NCBI GenBank assembly: GCA_023375675.1
Contig: JALQBC010000020.1
Coordinates: 62,001 to 126,000, forward strand
Direction: 5' to 3'
Origin: Cytospora piceicola
Taxonomy: Eukaryota > Ascomycota > Sordariomycetes > Diaporthales > Cytosporaceae
Length of the DNA stretch: 64,000 nucleotides
The position numbers were made by a program, and so were the translations under genes. Positions 60,401 to 64,000 of this stretch are shown in pieces. Position 1 is the stretch's first letter, and each line of letters begins with the position of its first letter. The notes below the pieces were generated by a model. The model was not told the origin of the DNA. It saw only the letters and a program-made list of their open reading frames with translations, and did not search any database.

Positions 60401-61794
60401 CTTATACGGTATAGTAATTATAAAAGAGTTTAGGTAAAAGACTAGCTATATAAAAGACTAGCTTAAATATAGATACTTAAAAGCCTTTTACCTTTAATAA
60501 AGGCAAGTATAATAATAATATTATAATAAGCTTTAATATAGAGTAACAGTTTTTTAAGATTACTATATAGTTTAACCTTAATTTATTTAATAAAGGTTTT
60601 AATAGTTAAAGTAAAAAACTACCTTATACTCCTTTAACCGATATTACTATTTATAATAGTAAAGATAACATTTAGCCTTCTACTACTAATAAGCACGGTC
60701 TATATAAGTTAATATACTATTTTATTAACGAGTTTACTAAAGTTCTTTACTACGTTTACTTAACTATCTTTATTAATAATTTAAACTGTAAAAACACCGA
60801 TATACGCCTTAGTTCTTTAATTATATACCTATACGGCTATAAGTCTAACTTTATAGGTAGCTTAAAATACTTATAGTACTCCTGCTTATCTAGGTATAAG
60901 TATATTATAGTAAGATATATTTCCCTTTAATTCTTATCGTATATACCTAATATATTATATTATTTAAAGCTAGCCGTTAACAGAAAGCCTTATAATAGAT
61001 ATCTATATAGTAAAGGCTTTTATTAAAGACTTAGTATTATTATTATACCTCGCTTTACCTTTTAAGTTAATATATAAGCTAAGAGATATTTAAAAGCCCT
61101 TTATTAAGCTAGCGGTAACTTTAGCGACTAACGGCCTTAACTTTAAGTTTATAAAAGAGATAAGTAACTTTAATATACTCGGTAACCTAATTATTAGAAT
61201 TACTAATATAAGTATACTTTTCCTATCCTTTTTTATAATTAATTTAACGATCTTATTATAAGAACCTAGTTTACTAGCCGAGGTTATAATATATTATAAT
61301 ATATAAGCCGGCTTTAGTCTTAAAGGTATAGTCTTTATTAAAAACCGTCCTTTTAATTTAATAAATAAGTATATTTATATATTCTTTTAAAGCATTACTT
61401 ATAGATACGAAATACCTCGTTTTATCCCGAATAACGTTAGATATATTACTTAAAGACGAACGGTTAAAGCCTTTTTAATAAACCTTACCTGTTTCCTTAT
61501 TTAAAACTATAAAGGGATTACTAGTAGAATGGATTTATTAATAGATATACTAGCTTTCGAGCTTCCTTATATACTACCTAACTCTTTTCTTATCGAAAAG
61601 CTATATTTAAAGGTAGCTAACCTTAGTATAAATAGTAGTAAAGATATTTAAAATAAGTCGTTTTAAAAAAGGTAAAGGTTATTTATTAAGAAAGGATATA
61701 TTCTAGCGGTTTATATTATAGTTCTCGAGTTTAAATATATTATAATAAAAAGGTTAACTATATAATAGTTAATCTTTAAGAAAGGTCTAAGAAA

Positions 61795-62100
61795 TAGCCT
61801 ATAATATCTACTACTTAATAATATCTATTACCTAATAATATCTACTACTTAATAATATCTACTACCTAATAATACTTAATCCTAGGGGATACTTAATACT
61901 AAAGGGATCTTTAAGTTTAAAGGATAATAGATATTAGGAGATATAATATTAAAAGATATAATATTAGAAGTATATTAAAGGTATATTATTAAAGGATATA
62001 ATACCGGAGGTATATTAACGATATATTACTAAAAAGTATAATACCGGAGGTATATTAACGATATAATACTAAAAGATATAACGTTATAAAGTATTAAGAT
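61795..62100. repeat. short tandem repeats (AATATCTACTACCTA, then AGGTATATTAACGATATA)
   Basis: Two neighbouring arrays: an 18-bp-type repeat at about 61800-61875, and a looser repeat of about 35 bp at about 61915-62090. Confidence 0.65.
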
Positions 62101-62323
62101 ATCTTAAATTAACTTTAAAATAAAATCTATTTCTTTATTTAGTTATAAACCGTATTAGTTTAATTATAGACTAAAAGAAATATATCCCTTTTTTAAGTAT
62201 TTATATTATAGACTTTTATTTTTAAAAAGTTATCGATATAGTTTAACCTTTATTTTATTTATATTTACTTTTTATAAGTACTTCTTATATTTCTAACTTT
62301 TATTTTTCGGTATCTATATTATC

Positions 62324-62614
62324 TTAGTCTTTTACTTTAGTTATACTATCCGAATCCTTTACTTCGTCTATATTATTTAAGTCTTTTACTTTATTTACGT
62401 TATTCGAGTCTTTTATATCGTTTAAGTTTTTTACTTCGTTTACGTTATCCGAGTTTTCCGTATCGTTTATATCGTTTAAGTCTTTAACGTCGTTTATATT
62501 ATCCGAGTCTTTTATATCGCTTATATTATTTAAGTCTTTAGTATTATCTATATTATCCCGGTTTTTTACTTTATCTATATCGTCCGAGTCTTTTACTATT
62601 ATTATATCCTTTTT
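62324..62614 (-). pseudogene. relic acidic-repeat coding tract, 96 open codons
   Basis: On the minus strand a frame stays open from 62614 to the stop at 62324-62326. It encodes an Asp/Asn/Val/Ile-rich repeat of the type KDSDNINDVKDLNDI, with DNA repeating in units of roughly 18 and 36 bp. There is no ATG. The repeat unit itself contains almost no CpA or TpG, so RIP would have had few sites to mutate, which may explain why it stayed open. It was probably an acidic disordered segment of a lost protein, or chance maintenance of a stop-free satellite. Confidence 0.4.
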
Positions 62615-64000
62615 TTATAAAGAGTTACTATACTTTTTATTAAAAATACCTTTACTGTAAATACTTTTAAGCCGGTAGTAATATATAAAAGGTACTTTAT
62701 ACCCGAAGCCGTACTTTATACTTTAATATACCTTATAAAGGCTATTTTTAATACGGCCGTTATTAGTAAAAGCGTTATACTATACTTATTTACGTTTATA
62801 TAACTATATTAGTATAGCTTTTACCGTACTTTTCTTCTACGTAAAGATATCGAGTAAGCTACTACTAAACTTATTATTAATAGTAAAGTAAGTTATAAAC
62901 TAAGCGTCCGGCCGAGTAAAGATTATAAGTATTATCTTTTTATCGGGGTTTATAATAGGCAGGTTATCGATATATAGCTTAAGCTTTTAACTACTTATAG
63001 CTAAAAAGTATATATTAAGGTAAATGTTAAGTTAGTTATTCTTTAATCTATCGGCTTTAATATTAATAGTTACGTTATCGATTTTTAAAGGAATCTACCT
63101 TTAAGTTAGTAAATATCTTAAAGTAAAAGACCGAAAAGTAACTTTACTATAATATAGAGAGGGTAGGCTATTATATCGAGCTAGATTATAGGCGCTTTAT
63201 AAGACAGATACTTTAACTTACTTATATTATTCCGATTATATAATTAAACGGTAACTTAATTAAAGCGTATTACGTTTATACGCTTATTATAGTACTATGT
63301 TTAAGTAAGTATAGAGAAGGTAGTATTATTAATTAAAATAAGTAAGGTATAAGACAGATCTAGCTATTAAGTATAAAGTAACTGTTTAAACTAGCTTTAA
63401 CAATTATAGTTATTTAGAAAACAGGTTTAATAAAAGGTATAAAGCGAAAAAATAAATCGATAAGGTAACGTACGTAAAGGTAGTAAGGTATATAGAGGTA
63501 AAAGGCCCGAAGGTCTTTAAAAACCTTTAAGTAGACGTTAAAAAACTAGTTTTTATAGATCTATATTTTATACTTAATTTAAATCTAAATAAAGTATATA
63601 ATATAATAGGTTTTAATAGCTTAAATTAAGATTATATATATAATATTACTACGGTGTTTATAACCTAACTATTTAATATAATAGTTATAACCTATATAGA
63701 AATACGTTATTATAATAACGTAACCGGTAGCCGAACCGATCGTATTAGCTATATAAGAGCTATACTATTAGCTGTATTATAAATACAGTTAATACTTAGA
63801 TTTAAAATATATATTACTATAGTTACTTATATAGTAACGTATTATTATAATAATACGACCGGTTACTAAACCGGTTACTTTAACTATATAAGCGCTATAT
63901 TAAACTATAGTAAAACACTAACGTTTAACGTTTCTTAATAACAGATATTACAGTTAACCTTTTTCTTAATCTTTTAATAAGTATAATATACTCTCCTAAT

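Larger units (their letters stand above)
37480..64000. repeat. RIP-mutated AT-rich block (relics of repeats), 26.5 kb to the window edge
   Basis: From about 37480 the sequence changes abruptly. CpA and TpG become rare, TpA is greatly enriched and CpG is still common, which is the pattern left by fungal repeat-induced point mutation (C to T at CpA on both strands). ATG is nearly absent and TAA/TAG interrupt every frame, so no ATG-initiated frame of 60 codons exists here. Protein-like stretches whose TAA stops look like former CAA codons occur throughout (for example near 44650-44830, 48660-48900 and 53550-53760). I cannot assign a transposon class. Apart from the tandem repeats and open tracts listed separately, I see no gene. 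Confidence 0.9.

Noticed and set aside
37480..64000. CRISPR-like arrays because of many tandem repeats
   Set aside because: Repeats are direct, degenerate and without unique equal-length spacers, and the genome is fungal.

Overview
The window comes from a filamentous ascomycete (Pezizomycotina, probably Sordariomycetes; the class is inferred). Genes carry many short introns of about 50-120 bp. The gene set is typically fungal: CYP monooxygenases, a Zn2Cys6 regulator, a DASH complex subunit, SUB2. The right 41% of the window is an AT-rich block with the signature of repeat-induced point mutation (RIP). All exon structures were read by hand from splice signals and family motifs and are not supported by transcripts.

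Left edge (1-2472): the 3' part of a ketopantoate-reductase-like gene with a long disordered tail. From 4383 to 23109 lies a complete-looking sesquiterpenoid gene cluster. It holds a P450 (-), a secreted BBE-type FAD oxidase (+), two SDRs (-), two more P450s (-), an aristolochene-synthase-type cyclase (+) and an AflR-like Zn2Cys6 regulator (+). A rhodopsin-domain membrane protein (24040-25337) sits next to it and may or may not belong. The cyclase would make a bicyclic C15 hydrocarbon from farnesyl diphosphate. The P450s, SDRs and FAD oxidase would then oxidise it, probably to an eremophilane-type product. No PKS, acyltransferase or transporter is seen. P450-3 and the cyclase share a divergent promoter, and related TTCC-N6-GGAA sites occur at similar distances upstream of several cluster genes.

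Non-autonomous elements are scattered through the cluster. There is a 125-bp TA-flanked MITE at 3875, a 491-bp foldback at 11581, and two 239-bp TA-flanked MITE copies in opposite orientation. These two copies bracket P450-3, the cyclase and the regulator.

Right of the cluster is a housekeeping block: HSK3 (DASH complex), an RPR2-type RNase P/MRP subunit, SUB2 (DECD-box RNA helicase) and a small unrecognised gene with a 13-nt microexon. From 32754 to about 37480 there is no gene I can support, only possible relics. From about 37480 to the end, CpA and TpG are nearly absent, TpA is in excess and CpG is kept. ATG is almost eliminated and stops are everywhere. Many tandem repeats survive there, several with periods divisible by three. 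Two minus-strand tracts stay open for about 100 codons without an ATG.
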